Shown piece by piece: positions 8,207 to 17,726 of a DNA stretch of 64,000 nucleotides. The notes below the pieces were generated by a model. The model did not search any database. It was not told where the DNA came from and worked only from the letters and a program-made list of their open reading frames with translations. Each line of letters begins with the position of its first letter. Position 1 is the stretch's first letter. This DNA comes from Archaeoglobus sp. UBA234. Lineage in GTDB: Archaea; Halobacteriota; Archaeoglobi; Archaeoglobales; Archaeoglobaceae. Location: assembly GCA_002494625.1 (NCBI GenBank), contig DACH01000020.1, positions 1 to 64,000 on the forward strand, read 5' to 3'. The position numbers and the translations under genes are program-made.

Positions 8207-9118
8207 TTACTGTGATTTTTCAACCAGATATGCATATATGAAGGGTAGAGCAAGTGTAGCGTCGCAGTAAACCGTAACCTCCTCAGCCTCACTTTTAAGC
8301 TTGCACCAGCTTTTCGCCTCACTCAGTGTTGCCCCACTCAACCCTCCCCACTGAGGAGAGTCTGTGGTTATCTGAATGGCTGAGTCAAAACCCTCTGCAA
8401 GAAGCATAGCCTGAAGTGTGAAGTTCTTTGGAACACCACCTCCAACAATCACTACCCCAAGAGGAATTTTCTGGAAGCAGAGGTCGAGCATCTGGTTTAT
8501 ATCCCTCATGAAATCAATATGAAACCCTTTTTTTCTGTAAATACTCAGATGCAATCCGGCTATTGAGTCGTGTAATGTAGGACAGAAAATCGGAATATCC
8601 TTCTCCCATGCAATCCGGAGAAAAGAATTTCTATCATCTATCTTTTTCCCAACTTCTCTGAGAAACTCAGGGGTTGAGTAATCTCCCTCAAGAGATGAGA
8701 TGATTGGAGCAAGAAAATTTTCCACCTCTTCAAATGCGTTCTGAGCAACGAATACATCGTAAATCCTGTTAATGTTGTCTTCAGCAAGTTTGATATCATC
8801 CACATTTTCTCTTCCAATTATGTGTCCAATTCCAAGAGCCTCGACAATCTCATGTACGATATTTGCTCCAGTGGTTACAAGGCAACTTATGTATCCGCGC
8901 CTCATCATTTCAGCAACAATACCTCTCATTCCCGCAGGTATCATAGCTCCGGAAAGAGTTAGGAAAATGAAGTAATCATTCCTGACCATTTTATGGAAAA
9001 TTTTTGCAGCTTCTGCAAGCCTTCTCGCATTGAACGCATTTTTATGCATTCCATCAATTATATCGGAAACTCTCAGTGAACTGAAATCAATGCTTTTCAC
9101 CCTATCTTCATGTTCCAT
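8207..9118 (-). CDS. dys: Deoxyhypusine synthase
   Basis: This enzyme transfers the aminobutyl group of spermidine to a lysine of aIF5A, the first step of hypusine formation. The sequence is typical throughout: L-T-L-S-G-A-M-I-P-A-G-M-R near residue 55, T-T-G-A-N-I-V-H-E, P-T-L-H-D-S-I-A-G, G-G-G-V-P-K-N, T-D-S-P-Q-W-G-G-L-S-G-A, and the catalytic-lysine segment E-A-K-S-W-C-K near residue 268. Its length of 304 is normal. I use the ATG at 9118; a TTG four codons upstream is also open. The aIF5A substrate gene is not in the window. Confidence 0.93.
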   Translation of the reverse strand: MEHEDRVKSIDFSSLRVSDIIDGMHKNAFNARRLAEAAKIFHKMVRNDYFIFLTLSGAMIPAGMRGIVAEMMRRGYISCLVTTGANIVHEIVEALGIGHIIGRENVDDIKLAEDNINRIYDVFVAQNAFEEVENFLAPIISSLEGDYSTPEFLREVGKKIDDRNSFLRIAWEKDIPIFCPTLHDSIAGLHLSIYRKKGFHIDFMRDINQMLDLCFQKIPLGVVIVGGGVPKNFTLQAMLLAEGFDSAIQITTDSPQWGGLSGATLSEAKSWCKLKSEAEEVTVYCDATLALPFIYAYLVEKSQ

Positions 9119-9175
9119 AAACTTTCTCAAAAGACATTCGAGTTTAAAATGTTTGGGTAAATTAACCTACAACAA

Positions 9176-11284
9176 TCAATAGTTGTGAACTACTCTAAAG
9201 AAGTTCGGTCTGGGTGAATAAAGTTCTCCCATCTCTTTCATTTTGTAAAGAGCTTCCTTTGCCTTTGCATACTCTATCCCCTTCTCCTCAGCCCTTTTGA
9301 GGATTTCCTCTTCAGGTACTCCCTTGGGATACTCCTTTGATTTCTCTAAATCTTCTACAATTTTCTTAATCGTGAATATCCTGTCCCTCTGTGTTTTTGA
9401 TGTGCCCGTAAATCCATAATCAATATCTATTTCACCTGTCTCAGGGTTTAGTGCGATCTGCTCCAAACTCCTTCTGAATATCTCAATAACCCTGTCAACA
9501 TCTTCTGATGTGACCCTGTCTGAGAGTCTGAGTCTCGCTGAAGCCTCTGCGAGTCTTACAAGAGCTTCAAGCTGTCTGGCTGTTATTGTTACTGATGAAT
9601 TCTTAGAGGAATCTCTTAGACCGATATAGAAATCTATAATCCTCTCCTTGGCTTCAGATGTCAGGACAGGAAAAACAGTCCTTTTTGCGTAAGCTATGTA
9701 CTTCCTCAGAAGTTCGGGCTCTATTGACGGCTCTATCTTTCTCATCTCTATTTCCGTTGGTTTTACCTCTGATGATGCCAGGTTTTTCATCATCTCAAGC
9801 TTCTCGCCAAGCTCATGGGTATCTAAGATGTGCGTTGCCAGAAGTTTATCCCTTTCTCTGTCAGGTTCATCGGTCATCACGAAAATCAGATCAAACCTGG
9901 AGAGAAGGGTTGGGGACAGATCTATCTGCTCAACCAGTGGGGAGAAGAGATCAAACCTTCCATACTTGGGATTTGCTGCTCCAAGTAGAGCACATCTTGA
10001 TCGGAGCATTGCATTTATCCCTGCCTTTGCAACGCTGATCGTTTGCTGTTCCATGGCTTCATGAAGGGCACTTCTGTCCTCTGCTCTCATCTTATCTATC
10101 TCATCCACAAGGGCAACACCCTTATCTGCGAGCACGAGGGCACCTGCCTCCAGCGTCCACCTTCCATCAATTTCATCTCTCGTGGCTGTTGCAGTAAGTC
10201 CAGCAGATGTTGTTCCCTTTCCTGTTGTATAAACACTTCTTGGAGCAATTCTGTGTACATACCTGAGCATCTGAGACTTTGCTACACCCGGGTCTCCGAC
10301 AAGAAGAATGTGAATATCTCCTCTTATCTCAGTCCCATCCGGTAGCTTTTTTGGAACCCCTCCAAAAAGCTGGAGGGCAATTGCAAGTTTTATTGTTTCA
10401 TACCCATAGATCACAGGGGCAATGGATCCAACAATTCTACTGTAAATCCCCGGATCCTCGCTTAGCTCGAGAATCTTTTTCTTATCCTCCTCTGTGATCT
10501 CGAACTCCTCGTACTCCTGCTGGAGAATTTCAATTGAATTTCCATCAATGAAGATGTCCATGTGAGGTATCTTTTTGCCCCCAAGACCTCTGACTCTTGC
10601 CCTGACAATCCCATTTACCACAACTCTGTCTCCCGGATTTATCCTTCCAGTAAGATCCCCCTCGAGAAAGACATCTATCGTCTGTGGTTGCTCACCCCCT
10701 CTGAGATTCTCCGGATACTCTTGAATTTTTATGCGCTGGCTATCTATTTTCTCGCTTTTTTCGGGAAGCAGGATGAATCTCTGTCTTGACTGACACTTCT
10801 TGCACTCGTATGGCTGTTTGAGGAAATTGTCATCCTGCTCAACCATCACCTCTGCTCCACATGAGGTACACACATAGGCTGCCCTGACTATTTTGGGTCT
10901 AACCTCTGTGACCTTCCTGACAATTCCCTCAATTGATATGAACTTTGAAACATGCTCGCTTCTCAAATCCCGGATAAGGATTCTCCTAGTAGGAGGGAGA
11001 TTCGTGAACCTTGCCTGACACTTCTCAAGCCTGACATCATGAATGTTGTACGCAAACTCTATGCCCTTTGACGCATCTGATATAACTCTATCAGGATTTT
11101 CAAGCAACTCTTCAGCGAGCCTCCCCTCTCTGAATATAGCAAGATCCCTTAAAAAATCAACATAAACAGACCTTTCAACCCCATCCAGCGAGATTACAGC
11201 ATCTGCAAGCCTGTTAAGCTCATGTTGATAGTAAGTTTCAAAGAACTCACGCCATATTTCAGGACTGCTGAACAGGGCTTCCAT
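9176..11284 (-). CDS. mcm: Replicative DNA helicase MCM
   Basis: The 702-residue protein has the complete archaeal MCM layout. An N-terminal OB-type domain carries a zinc motif C-T-S-C / C-K-K-C at about residues 138-160. The AAA+ core has Walker A G-D-P-G-V-A-K-S near 326-336, Walker B L-V-D-E-I-D-K-M near 392-399 and the arginine-finger motif S-R-F-D near 461. A C-terminal winged-helix region closes the protein. MCM forms the hexamer that unwinds DNA at the replication fork. It is the only replication-fork protein seen here, and no origin-like repeats were noticed beside it. No inteins are present: the Walker A region is uninterrupted. Confidence 0.96.
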   Translation of the reverse strand: MEALFSSPEIWREFFETYYQHELNRLADAVISLDGVERSVYVDFLRDLAIFREGRLAEELLENPDRVISDASKGIEFAYNIHDVRLEKCQARFTNLPPTRRILIRDLRSEHVSKFISIEGIVRKVTEVRPKIVRAAYVCTSCGAEVMVEQDDNFLKQPYECKKCQSRQRFILLPEKSEKIDSQRIKIQEYPENLRGGEQPQTIDVFLEGDLTGRINPGDRVVVNGIVRARVRGLGGKKIPHMDIFIDGNSIEILQQEYEEFEITEEDKKKILELSEDPGIYSRIVGSIAPVIYGYETIKLAIALQLFGGVPKKLPDGTEIRGDIHILLVGDPGVAKSQMLRYVHRIAPRSVYTTGKGTTSAGLTATATRDEIDGRWTLEAGALVLADKGVALVDEIDKMRAEDRSALHEAMEQQTISVAKAGINAMLRSRCALLGAANPKYGRFDLFSPLVEQIDLSPTLLSRFDLIFVMTDEPDRERDKLLATHILDTHELGEKLEMMKNLASSEVKPTEIEMRKIEPSIEPELLRKYIAYAKRTVFPVLTSEAKERIIDFYIGLRDSSKNSSVTITARQLEALVRLAEASARLRLSDRVTSEDVDRVIEIFRRSLEQIALNPETGEIDIDYGFTGTSKTQRDRIFTIKKIVEDLEKSKEYPKGVPEEEILKRAEEKGIEYAKAKEALYKMKEMGELYSPRPNFFRVVHNY

Positions 11285-11360
11285 GGATGTTCATCTGTTC
11301 CATACTTCAAAATGGTTTTGGTTGGCAAGAAAGTGATAAAAATTTCAGGATAGAATAAAT

Positions 11361-11669
11361 CTATCTCTGCCTGTAGCTCTCAATCAATCTCGTCAGTACA
11401 AAGAAGACGACCACTACAACCCCGACATTGAGTATTACTCTATAAATGGCTGCATATTTGTAGTTGAACCACAAGGAAATCACCTGATTAAGGGACGAAT
11501 AAAGACTCCAGATACCCACAACCAGCATGAAGAAAAGAAAAGCCGTCAGGCCCATCTTCAGTAATTCTGTAATTTCATATCTCCCATACCTTTTCATCTC
11601 GATTTCTTTGCTCTCTTTAATTTTTTCACCTTCCTTGGGTTCTTCACTTCTACTTACCACCTTTACCAC
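11361..11669 (-). CDS. Small two-helix membrane protein
   Basis: The 102-residue protein has a highly charged cytoplasmic head (Lys/Glu-rich, residues 1-35), then two membrane helices (about 38-58 and 76-93) and a short basic tail. No family is recognised. Its start overlaps the end of the upstream surface-anchored protein gene by 20 nt, so the two are almost certainly translated from one message and may interact in the membrane. Confidence 0.6.
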   Translation of the reverse strand: MVKVVSRSEEPKEGEKIKESKEIEMKRYGRYEITELLKMGLTAFLFFMLVVGIWSLYSSLNQVISLWFNYKYAAIYRVILNVGVVVVVFFVLTRLIESYRQR

Positions 11670-12621
11670 CTCTTCTTTTCATTAACAATGCAAAAATCAC
11701 CGCAGCCAGAGCAAGATATAATTCGAATCCGGGAGCCGGTGCTGGCGTTATTGTCGGCACCGGTGTTGGTACGGGATACGGATACTTTTCTTCAGGATAC
11801 TCCCTCACGAATTCAGATATGTTGAGTTCAACCTCCTTCTCCTTTACTTTCTCGGGGATTATCTCCTTTGGTGAGAGCTTTAGAGGGGAGTCCCATTTTT
11901 TGAGCAGCATTTCATCCCGCCACGCTTCTACTCTAACAACGTAGTTGTAGTCTTTTGGGATATCCATCTCTGTTTCGAGAAGGACAGTTTTCCCGGGCTC
12001 TATAACTCCAAACTCTTTCCAGCTCTCATTTGCCAGAAGGTTGGATTCAAGCTGAACAGCCTTGATGTGAAAAAGAATATCAGAATACTCCTCCATGGAG
12101 TATATGTAGAACCTCATTTTAACACTGACCTTGTTTGAGGTCTCTCCAGTCACAAGAAAGTCGGTGTCCTTCATCTCCATCAGAAGTCTCCTGTTTTCAG
12201 GGATAAGCGATGTCAGACCACTGACACCAAAGTCTTTCCTGAAGAGAAGATCCTCTTCTCTGTAAGCTTCAAACCTTACTCTGTAGTTTCCACTTTTCTC
12301 AAAAGTGAGCTTGACATTTGCAAAATCAAGTCCCTTAGAGGTGTTTTTCAGGCTTATCTCCCTTTTCTCAAGGAGTATTCCTGTTCTGGCATCAAATACT
12401 TTCGTCATCAGGCTGATTGCTTCTATGGTTTCGCTTCTTTCAAAGGAGAGAGAAAAGTTAAGAACAACATGAGAATCGTTAATGCTCTCTACAGAATATT
12501 CGACATTCCTGAGCCAGAGGTATTCTTCAACTTCTCTCTCGAAAACATCTGTAGAGAGAAGTGGTATAACAGACGCTATCACAACTAGAAAAACCAGTAT
12601 TATGATTATATAATTTCGCAT
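11650..12621 (-). CDS. Surface-anchored protein with PGF-CTERM-like tail
   Basis: An N-terminal hydrophobic segment (M-R-N-Y-I-I-I-I-L-V-F-L) is followed by about 240 residues of beta-rich extracellular sequence, a Pro/Thr linker (P-V-P-T-P-V-P-T-I-T-P), then P-G-F, a hydrophobic helix and a basic end (K-R-R-G-G-K). That tripartite tail resembles the PGF-CTERM signal cut by archaeosortase A, after which the protein is attached to membrane lipid. I start at the ATG at 12621, about 28 nt after a TATA-like AATATATAT box. An ATG five codons earlier (12636) is possible. The function of the ectodomain is unknown, and no archaeosortase gene is in the window. Confidence 0.65.
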   Translation of the reverse strand: MRNYIIIILVFLVVIASVIPLLSTDVFEREVEEYLWLRNVEYSVESINDSHVVLNFSLSFERSETIEAISLMTKVFDARTGILLEKREISLKNTSKGLDFANVKLTFEKSGNYRVRFEAYREEDLLFRKDFGVSGLTSLIPENRRLLMEMKDTDFLVTGETSNKVSVKMRFYIYSMEEYSDILFHIKAVQLESNLLANESWKEFGVIEPGKTVLLETEMDIPKDYNYVVRVEAWRDEMLLKKWDSPLKLSPKEIIPEKVKEKEVELNISEFVREYPEEKYPYPVPTPVPTITPAPAPGFELYLALAAVIFALLMKRRGGKGGK

Positions 12622-12636
12622 GTCAGATAAATTCAT

Positions 12637-13009
12637 TGAGGATATATATTATTTTCGCTTTTTTGCTTGGTTGAAACTTAAATCATAAAAGTAGTAGATG
12701 TGGGCTGGATATAAATAAAAATCAGTAATGAAGCTTCTGGCTGAGGGTTGGAAGATTACCGATACCTCTCTTGTAGAAATGGATATATAGGAGTTTCCAG
12801 TTGAATTAAGCTGAGCAGATAACCCTGCTTTTAGATTATCTTGCATTCTATTCTGTCTATGCATGGGTTCCGTGCTTATTGATATAATGATTTCAATGTA
12901 GCAAACCCTAAGTTTCCGGTGTCTACCTCGCTTTCTAACATGCTAAATTACACAGTATCTGGTAGTCTAAACCCTAAAAAATTTATAACCACACAAACCT
13001 CTGCTTTCC
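12637..13009. other. Intergenic region between divergent units
   Basis: No gene is supported here. A minus-strand frame of 71 codons (12649-12864) lacks protein-like composition and a promoter. The left end holds the TATA-like box of the PGF-CTERM-like protein, and the right end holds the pheS promoter. The middle (about 12720-12960) contains only very short frames. Confidence 0.5.
12981..12989 (+). promoter_or_regulatory. pheS promoter TATA box
   Basis: ATTTATAAC is preceded by an A-rich stretch and centred about 25 nt before the pheS ATG at 13010. There is no ribosome-binding site between, so transcription probably begins at the start codon. Confidence 0.6.
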
Positions 13010-14434
13010 ATGATACTTTCTCCTATGGAAATTACTCTGCTGAAGTACCTTGAGACTGGCAGAGAATACACCATCGATGAGGCATCAAAGATAACTGGAT
13101 TGAAGAGAGATGCTGTTATGAAAGCCTCCCACTTACTTCAGGAAAAGGGTATGGCTGAGATCAGAACAAAAGAAAGGAGAAAATACTTCCTGACAGAAGA
13201 GGGAAAATCTTATTTGAGAGATGGTCTTCCTGAAGAGAAGCTCTATAACCTGCTCTTAAAGAATGATGTTGAAATAGAATCTGCAAAAAAGGTTCTCGGG
13301 AAAGAGTTCGGTATTGCTCTCGGCTGGCTCAGGAAAAGAGGTATTGTCGATATCTCAGACAACCTGATAAAACTGAGGAAAAGAGCTGAATTCAGAGAAA
13401 GAGAAATACTTGAGAAGATTGAGAAGGAAGAGGTTGTTGCTGGAGATTTAAATGAACTTCTCAGGCGAAAACTCATTGATTTTGATGAAGAAAAGGAGAT
13501 ATATGTTCGAATACTGAAAAAGCCAGAAGCCGAGCTAAAGGAGGTTATAAAAGATCTAACACCGGATCTTCTCATGACCGGGGAGTGGAGAAACAGAGAA
13601 TTCCTTAAATACGATGTGAAGATACCTTCAAAGAGGATTTTTGCAGCCAAGTATCATCCATACGAGAGGATCGTTAAAGAATGCAGGGAAATATTTCTGG
13701 AAATGGGATTTACCGAGATTAAAGGTAATTTCGTTCAGTCATCTTTCTGGAACTTTGATGCTTTATTCCAGCCACAGGATCATCCTGCAAGAGATATGCA
13801 GGATACCTTTTATCTGGAAAGAAAGGTGGAGCTTGAAAGAGAGTATGTTGATAAAGTAAGAGAGACACACTTAAATGGCTGGAAAACGGGCTCAACCGGA
13901 TGGGGGGGTTATTGGAGTATAGATACCGCAAGAAAGCTCGTCATGAGAACGCATACAACAGCCATAACAATCCACTATCTCGCTATGAACCCTGAACCGC
14001 CGGTTAAGGCTTTCTGCATTGACAGGGTTTACAGAAGGGAAAGTATAGATGCCACACACCTCCCCGAGTTTGATCAGCTTGAGGGGGTGGTTCTGGACAG
14101 AGATGTTGGATTCAGACATCTCTTAGGACTTCTGAGAGAGTTTTTCCTTAAAATGGGTTTTGAGGATGTTAGATTCAGACCCGGATACTTCCCCTATACC
14201 GAACCGAGTGTCGAGCCTGAGGTTTATGTTGAAGGTCTTGGGTGGGTGGAGCTTGGTGGAGCAGGAGTTTTCAGGAAGGAGGTGACTAAACCTCTTGGAA
14301 TCAAGGGCAGAGTTCTTGCCTGGGGTCTTGGTATGGGAAGACTTGCAATGCTCAGACTTGGAATGAAGGATCTGAGAAAGCTGTATCAACCCGATATCGG
14401 GTGGTTAAGAGATCTGCCATCTGTTGTAAGGTGA
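13010..14434 (+). CDS. pheS: Phenylalanyl-tRNA synthetase alpha subunit
   Basis: The 474-residue protein is the catalytic class II subunit that charges tRNA-Phe as an alpha2-beta2 enzyme. N-terminal winged-helix modules (Y-T-I-D-E-A-S-K-I-T-G) are typical of archaeal/eukaryotic PheS. The class II core shows H-P-A-R-D-M-Q-D-T-F-Y, R-T-H-T-T motif 2, and F-R-P-G-Y-F-P-Y-T-E-P-S with G-L-G-W-V-E-L-G-G-A-G motif 3. It is followed after 5 nt by pheT, and the two are co-transcribed. Confidence 0.96.
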   Translation: MILSPMEITLLKYLETGREYTIDEASKITGLKRDAVMKASHLLQEKGMAEIRTKERRKYFLTEEGKSYLRDGLPEEKLYNLLLKNDVEIESAKKVLGKEFGIALGWLRKRGIVDISDNLIKLRKRAEFREREILEKIEKEEVVAGDLNELLRRKLIDFDEEKEIYVRILKKPEAELKEVIKDLTPDLLMTGEWRNREFLKYDVKIPSKRIFAAKYHPYERIVKECREIFLEMGFTEIKGNFVQSSFWNFDALFQPQDHPARDMQDTFYLERKVELEREYVDKVRETHLNGWKTGSTGWGGYWSIDTARKLVMRTHTTAITIHYLAMNPEPPVKAFCIDRVYRRESIDATHLPEFDQLEGVVLDRDVGFRHLLGLLREFFLKMGFEDVRFRPGYFPYTEPSVEPEVYVEGLGWVELGGAGVFRKEVTKPLGIKGRVLAWGLGMGRLAMLRLGMKDLRKLYQPDIGWLRDLPSVVR

Positions 14435-14439
14435 TTGTA

Positions 14440-16080
14440 ATGCCAGTTATTACTCTATACTGGGATGAACTTGAGAGAATGGTCGAAGCAGATAGAGAGG
14501 AAATACTGGAAAAACTTCCACTCCTTGGATGTGATATCGAGCGTGTTGAAGAGGAGCATATCGATGTTGAGTTTTTCCCCAACAGGCCGGATTTATACAG
14601 TGTAGAGGGTGTAGCGAGAGCACTGAGAGGCTTTCTGGATCTTGAGCCCGGACTCAGAAAATACAGTGTTGTAAAAGGAGACTGGAAAATAGTTGTGGAC
14701 GGGAGCGTTCTTGATGTCAGACCCAGGATAGTTGGATGTGTTGTAAGAAAACTGGAGATGGATGACGAGGTTATAAGATCACTCATGCAAATTCAGGAGG
14801 ATCTTCACTGGACAATCGGAAGAAACAGACGGAAAATGGCAATTGGGGTTCATGATTTGAGTAAGGTCCATTTTCCACTGAGTTACAGGGCTGTTAAATC
14901 TGATTTTTCCTTTGTTCCACTTGATTTTGATGAAGAGATGACCGTTGCTGAAATTCTTGAAAAACATCCGAAAGGAGTTGGTTACAGATTCATTCTTGAG
15001 AATAAAGACCTCTATCCCATGATTGTGGATTCAAAGGAGGAAGTAATTAGTTTTCCTCCAATTATTAACGCAGAGAAGACAAGAGTTACAGAGAAGACAA
15101 CTGATCTTTTTATAGATGTCACAGGATTTGATGAGAATGTTGACAGGGCGCTGAACATAATTGCCTCGATGTTTCATGATAGAGGAGGGGAGATTCAGTC
15201 TATAAGCATTGTTTATCCAGACAGAGTTGAGGTGACACCAGATCTCAATCCGAGAATAATGGAGGTGAAACAGGATGAGATTCGGGAGCTTCTGGGTTTC
15301 AGGATAAAAGTTAATGAAGCTGTCAGAGCTCTTGAAAGAATGAGATTTGGTGCTGAGAAGCTTGAAAATACCATCAGAGTTCATATTCCAGCATATAGAG
15401 CTGATATAATGCATCCCTGGGATATAATAGAGGACATAGCTATCGGATACGGTTATGATAAGATAGAACTCGAATATCCCTCCACCAACACAATAGGCTC
15501 TGTCCACAGATGGAACAAAGTGAGAGATATTGTGAGGGAGATAATGGTCGGTCTGGGCTTTCTTGAGGTAACCTCCTTCACTCTCACGAGTGAGAAGCTG
15601 CAGTATGAGTATATGAACAGGAGTGCGATGGCGTGGAAAGACTATGTCCCGCTACAACACCCGCTGACTGAGGAGCATACAATCGTCAGAACACACATAC
15701 TTCCATCTCTACTGGAAATTCTATCAATGAATAGGCACCACACACTCCCACAAAAAATATTTGAGGCTGGAGATGTGGTTGTGAATTCAAAGAACAGGCT
15801 GAAGCTTGCAGGGGTTATCACACATTCAAAAGCTGGATTTTCGGAGATAAGGAGTATTGTTCAGGCACTCATGATGGAACTCGGAATTGAATGGGAGGCT
15901 GAAGAGTCACAGGATAGGGCATATATCACGGGCAGATCTGCTGAAATTGTTGTCGAAGAGAGTGTTGGAAACTTCGGAGAAATCCACCCAGAGGTATTAG
16001 AGAGGTTTCAGCTGTCAACCCCAGTTGCAGGTTTCGAAATCGATCTTTCATCACTATTTGATGTTGGTGAGGTTATTTAG
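14440..16080 (+). CDS. pheT: Phenylalanyl-tRNA synthetase beta subunit
   Basis: The start is the ATG at 14440 behind GGTGAT, which begins just before the pheS stop. At 546 residues it has the short archaeal/eukaryotic beta form without the bacterial EMAP-like N-terminal domain. Recognisable parts are P-N-R-P-D-L-Y-S-V-E-G near residue 44, a B3/4 editing-type domain in the first half, a B5 domain with I-P-A-Y-R-A-D-I-M-H-P-W-D-I-I-E-D-I-A-I-G-Y-G-Y-D near 325, and the pseudo-catalytic class II core at the end. It completes the heterotetramer with PheS. Confidence 0.95.
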   Translation: MPVITLYWDELERMVEADREEILEKLPLLGCDIERVEEEHIDVEFFPNRPDLYSVEGVARALRGFLDLEPGLRKYSVVKGDWKIVVDGSVLDVRPRIVGCVVRKLEMDDEVIRSLMQIQEDLHWTIGRNRRKMAIGVHDLSKVHFPLSYRAVKSDFSFVPLDFDEEMTVAEILEKHPKGVGYRFILENKDLYPMIVDSKEEVISFPPIINAEKTRVTEKTTDLFIDVTGFDENVDRALNIIASMFHDRGGEIQSISIVYPDRVEVTPDLNPRIMEVKQDEIRELLGFRIKVNEAVRALERMRFGAEKLENTIRVHIPAYRADIMHPWDIIEDIAIGYGYDKIELEYPSTNTIGSVHRWNKVRDIVREIMVGLGFLEVTSFTLTSEKLQYEYMNRSAMAWKDYVPLQHPLTEEHTIVRTHILPSLLEILSMNRHHTLPQKIFEAGDVVVNSKNRLKLAGVITHSKAGFSEIRSIVQALMMELGIEWEAEESQDRAYITGRSAEIVVEESVGNFGEIHPEVLERFQLSTPVAGFEIDLSSLFDVGEVI

Positions 16081-16083
16081 CAC

Positions 16084-17187
16084 ATGAATCTCAGGTTATG
16101 CAGCAGATGTGCAGAAAGAATAACACTCGAATGTGAAATTGTTGATCCTGAGGACTGCATATACTGTGAAGGGCTGCTCTGGAAGGCTGAAAAACTTGCA
16201 GATAGGATTCTGGAAGATTTACGGGGTTACGAGTTCGATACATTTCTTGTCGGTACAAGGATTGAAGGTAGTCTCAGAGCTCTGGAAAACTACATTATGG
16301 GCGAGAGCATCAAATACGAGTTCAACAGACTCATAGGGAAAGCAATCCACGAAAAAACTGGAAAACTGGTTAGTTTTGATAAGCCGGATATTCTGATAAC
16401 CTTCAACCCAGAAAAAAAGACATTTACTTACTCAATTCGCTCTCTTTTCATTTCAGGCAGGTACATCAAGAGAGTCCGCAACCTGTCACAGACAAGGTGG
16501 CTTTGCTCAGTTTGCGGCGGTGAGGGATGTGAGGTATGTGATTACAGGGGAAGGAAGTATTTCTCATCTGTTGAGGAATTGATTGCCGGACCCTGTCTGA
16601 AAATTACAGGTGGTAAGGATGCAGTCCTCCATGGGGCAGGGAGAGAGGATGTGGATGCAAGGATGCTGGGTACTGGAAGACCTTTTGTCGTCGAGATCAA
16701 GGAACCTGTCAGAAGAAAAGTAAACCTGAGGGAACTTGAAGAGATGATTAACAGAGAATCATGGAACCTAATCTCTGTCAGAGGTCTGAATTTTGCAGAT
16801 GAGAAAAAGGTCAGATTTTTGAAAAGTCACCCCTTCAGGAAAAAATACAGGGCTAAGGTGAGGTTCGAGTCAGAGATTGACCTGCAGGAGCTTGAGAGGG
16901 CTGTTAAAAACCTTTCAAACCGCGTTATCGATCAGAGAACTCCCGAGAGAGTAGAACACAGAAGAGCTGACATTATCAGAAAAAAGAGGGTTCATGAGAT
17001 AGACATCCTTATGCAGAGAAAGGATGTAGCTGTTCTATTGATAGAGGCTGATTCAGGACTTTATATAAAGGAGCTAGTAAGTGGAGATAATGGAAGGACA
17101 AAACCATCCCTGTCTGAAATTCTTGGAAAATCTGCAAGAGTTGAGAAGCTGGATGTTATCGATGTTTTTGATCCACACTCAAGTTAG
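16084..17187 (+). CDS. pus10: tRNA pseudouridine synthase Pus10
   Basis: Pus10 makes pseudouridine 54 and/or 55 in the T-loop of archaeal tRNA. The N-terminal zinc-binding part shows C-S-R-C and C-I-Y-C pairs (residues 6-29), with another Cys cluster C-S-V-C-G-G-E-G-C-E-V-C near 140-152. The catalytic segment G-R-E-D-V-D-A-R-M-L-G-T-G-R-P-F has its active-site Asp at about residue 189. Its length of 367 is close to family norms. It begins 3 nt after the pheT stop, so it is in the pheST operon, a tRNA-centred transcription unit. Confidence 0.9.
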   Translation: MNLRLCSRCAERITLECEIVDPEDCIYCEGLLWKAEKLADRILEDLRGYEFDTFLVGTRIEGSLRALENYIMGESIKYEFNRLIGKAIHEKTGKLVSFDKPDILITFNPEKKTFTYSIRSLFISGRYIKRVRNLSQTRWLCSVCGGEGCEVCDYRGRKYFSSVEELIAGPCLKITGGKDAVLHGAGREDVDARMLGTGRPFVVEIKEPVRRKVNLRELEEMINRESWNLISVRGLNFADEKKVRFLKSHPFRKKYRAKVRFESEIDLQELERAVKNLSNRVIDQRTPERVEHRRADIIRKKRVHEIDILMQRKDVAVLLIEADSGLYIKELVSGDNGRTKPSLSEILGKSARVEKLDVIDVFDPHSS

Positions 17188-17430
17188 CTCTGCATTCCAT
17201 TTACCAGTTTTACACCCTATTTTGGAATTTATGAACATCTTTAAGGAGCATGCTAAAACATATAGATAAAAGATATTTAAATATTTTTATTCAATCCCAA
17301 AAATCTTAGTACAGTTATACTCAAGTACTTTTCAAACTTTCAACCCATCGGAAAACCTTAAATATCCTTCACAAGTGAATACTGAAACTGTTAGCATTTC
17401 CTGCTTACAAGAAAAGAAAGGAGGATAATT

Positions 17431-17715
17431 ATGGGATGGAAATCTCATGGTTTTCGATTTAAGTCTGGTAGAAAACTCAGAAAGAGAGTTAGAGAAAGGG
17501 GTTTGAAAATAAGAAAAACTCTTCAGGAGTTTGAGGTGGGTCAGAGAGTTCATGTGGACATTGAGCCATCCGTCCACAAGGGTATGCCACACCCAAGGTT
17601 TCAGGGTAGAACCGGAGAGGTTGTGGGTGTGAGAGGAAAAGCATACCTTGTGAGAATAAGGGATGGTGGAAAGTACAAGACGCTGATAGTCAGACCTGAA
17701 CATCTCAAAAGCTGA
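17431..17715 (+). CDS. rpl21e: Ribosomal protein L21e
   Basis: A 94-residue basic protein of the 60S/50S subunit with the family signature V-H-V-D-I-E-P-S-V-H-K-G-M-P-H-P-R-F-Q-G-R-T-G near residues 37-60. A strong AGGAGGATAATT ribosome-binding site precedes the ATG. It heads a conserved archaeal cluster continuing with rpoF, DUF655 and ksgA. Confidence 0.95.
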   Translation: MGWKSHGFRFKSGRKLRKRVRERGLKIRKTLQEFEVGQRVHVDIEPSVHKGMPHPRFQGRTGEVVGVRGKAYLVRIRDGGKYKTLIVRPEHLKS

Positions 17716-17726
17716 AGGAGGTTTTT

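Noticed and set aside
9658..10497. Several plus-strand frames of 72-126 codons opposite mcm
   Set aside because: Low-complexity Ser/Phe/Leu-rich translations with no promoter; shadows of the mcm coding pattern.
12649..12864. 71-codon minus-strand frame in the gap before pheS
   Set aside because: No recognisable features, ribosome-binding site or TATA placement.
13243..13650. Minus-strand frame of 135 codons inside pheS
   Set aside because: Ser/Phe-rich shadow with no start context; pheS is unambiguous.
15031..15507. Minus-strand frame of 158 codons inside pheT
   Set aside because: No protein-family features; antisense to conserved pheT sequence.
17332..17703. Minus-strand frame of 123 codons over L21e
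   Set aside because: Antisense to a ribosomal protein gene with strong ribosome-binding site.
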